A stretch of 64,000 nucleotides of DNA from Tyto alba. Its lineage: Eukaryota; Chordata; Aves; Strigiformes; Tytonidae. Of this stretch, positions 62,901 through 64,000 are shown piece by piece; position 1 is the first letter of the stretch, and each line of letters begins with the position of its first letter. A program made the position numbers and the translations under genes. The notes below the pieces were generated by a model. It did no database searches. It saw only the letters and a program-made list of their open reading frames with translations, and had not been told where the DNA came from. The DNA is taken from NCBI RefSeq assembly GCF_018691265.1, contig NW_024881272.1, positions 28,152,823 to 28,216,822 on the forward strand, read 5' to 3'.

Positions 62901-64000
62901 CTGAAAAGACATGAGAAAAGATCAGTGAAAACTTCCTCAGGCTATTTGGTAATTTAAAATTACCGCTGCTGATTTGTGCTAGTATGCCTTATGGCGTGTA
63001 TCAAGGTTGCTGAGTATCTCAACATGCACACACAGGGAAAAAAAAAAAAACAAACCAGTAGATTTTAAGTCAAATGGTCCATCCCTACAAATCTGTATGT
63101 CTTCTCAATGCTTCCTAATATTTTATACATGATATATTATTATATGCTTAGAACATGAAAATAACATTTGAATGAAAACAAAAAACCTTATTAACAGACA
63201 ACCTAAGAAATAAGTGAACTTTTTTGGCTTGCTGCCCAATAAAAATAACATTTGGAACAATTCCCTGAGTGAGGAACACACCTCTTGATACAACAGCAGT
63301 TACAATACAAAACAATTATAAGCAACCTGAAAAAGCGACAGCGTATTGTTATCACCCCATCTGTAGCCAAATAAAGAGGAAAATGAGTAAGTAACAATAC
63401 AGCTGCCTACAGTCCCAAAGCCTGTGACGCTACACGCTGGATGTTTTGTCAGCTCTCCATCCAGCCGTATGATGCGGGGAGGCCCACAGCACATCAGCCT
63501 CTCACCTACTTCATAAGTCGATGCGTAGCTGGTCAAAAGGCCACGTGTCAGCCCAGCTGGCCACCTCTCTCGTGGAGCTGAGGAGTAAGGTAGCCACCCC
63601 AGCACTGTGAATGTGTGAGATGCAAGGGAAGGGGTGCAAGAGACATGGCTCAAATCCCACATTGAGGTTTTTGAATGCTGATATAGCTCAGCGTAGTTAC
63701 CGTGTTAGTGAAGACTAGGTGTTGAGGGTGGTGTTTGTGGCCCCTTGAAACAAAATTTTCTGTGCCATGTTCTTCTGAAACCCCAGGAAGTAATATTTGA
63801 GCTTCGCTGCCAGCAGCATAGAGCTGTGCTGTGTCCCCATGATAATCTCAGACCACCTTTCAGAAAGTGAGTCTTTGTGTACGTAAATATAGAAAGCAGA
63901 CTGAGACAAATACAGGTAAACTATGAGCTAGTTAAGGACCATGATCTTCCATCTGGTATTCGATGAATTATAAATATTATTCAGAAAATTACAACTTTCC
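62901..64000 (-). other. FAF1: FAF1 intron, partial (runs off the right edge)
   Basis: Begins on the gene strand side of the acceptor TTTTCAG at 62901 and continues past the window end. No upstream FAF1 exon was recognised in this 1.1 kb. A mildly GC-richer stretch lies at 63400-63660, with nothing identifiable in it. Confidence 0.8.

Larger units (their letters stand above)
16050..64000 (-). other. FAF1: FAF1 gene, 3' half (seven coding exons plus probable 3' UTR)
   Basis: FAF1 is a ubiquitin-binding adaptor for the p97/VCP segregase, acting in ubiquitin-dependent protein turnover, Fas signalling and, in some systems, replisome disassembly (family knowledge). Seven minus-strand exons were located here: 62746-62900, 49165-49301, 46540-46628, 36115-36195, 35630-35707, 31346-31561 and 17781-17864. 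Each is bounded by AG acceptor and GT donor dinucleotides, and codon phase is consistent at every junction, including two split codons. Joined, they give 279 residues ending in a stop. If total length equals the human 650 residues, they correspond to about 372-650. The N-terminal UBA and ubiquitin-like domains lie beyond the right edge. No frameshift or premature stop was seen, so the gene looks intact. The left limit given here is only the neighbourhood of the best polyadenylation-signal candidate. Confidence 0.95.

Noticed and set aside
1..64000. CRISPR arrays, bacterial operons, tRNA and rRNA genes
   Set aside because: No regularly spaced repeats, ribosome-binding-site-linked gene runs, or tRNA/rRNA core sequences were seen. 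Composition and spliced FAF1 exons mark this as vertebrate nuclear DNA.

Overview
This window is vertebrate nuclear DNA, most likely from a bird. It carries the 3' half of one recognisable protein-coding gene, FAF1 (FAS-associated factor 1), on the minus strand. It also carries the long intergenic region beyond the FAF1 3' end. Seven consecutive FAF1 coding exons were found by matching translated segments to the remembered family sequence. Their edges were then set from AG/GT splice dinucleotides and from codon phase across each junction. Together they encode a continuous 279-residue C-terminus, from the UAS thioredoxin-like domain through a charged helical linker to the UBX domain and stop codon. 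The first part of FAF1 lies beyond the right edge. The bird assignment rests on low interspersed-repeat content and on the only clear mobile elements being decayed CR1-type LINE pieces. Other sauropsids are not excluded.

Layout. Positions 1 to about 9,230 are a mosaic of GC-rich, CpG-rich blocks and AT-rich blocks full of TAATTA-type homeodomain core sites, with no convincing coding exon. In other amniotes the neighbour beyond the FAF1 3' end is the developmental transcription factor gene DMRTA2 (established synteny, from memory). I therefore read this part as the upstream regulatory landscape of DMRTA2, whose coding exons would lie left of position 1; no DM-domain sequence was seen. Positions 9,230 to about 16,000 are AT-rich intergenic DNA. 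They hold a clustered TAATGG element, a 65-bp inverted-repeat pair about 0.9 kb apart, and a decayed CR1 reverse-transcriptase fragment. From about 16,050 to 64,000 the window is FAF1: probable 3' UTR, the last coding exon at 17,781-17,864, then introns and exons up to 62,900, then part of a further intron.

FAF1 protein is an adaptor that binds ubiquitinated clients and the p97/VCP ATPase. The p97-binding UBX domain is encoded by the last two exons, split by a 13.5-kb intron right after the FPR signature. The linker exons contain two sequences resembling ubiquitin-interacting motifs. Most of the window is intronic or intergenic, and nearly all long open frames in the GC-rich part look like chance products of base composition. 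I saw no previously undescribed biological system. The better leads are homeodomain-site-dense non-coding blocks, a GC-rich intronic patch in FAF1 ending in a strong splice donor, a short splice-flanked plus-strand segment near the left edge, and several precise inverted repeats.
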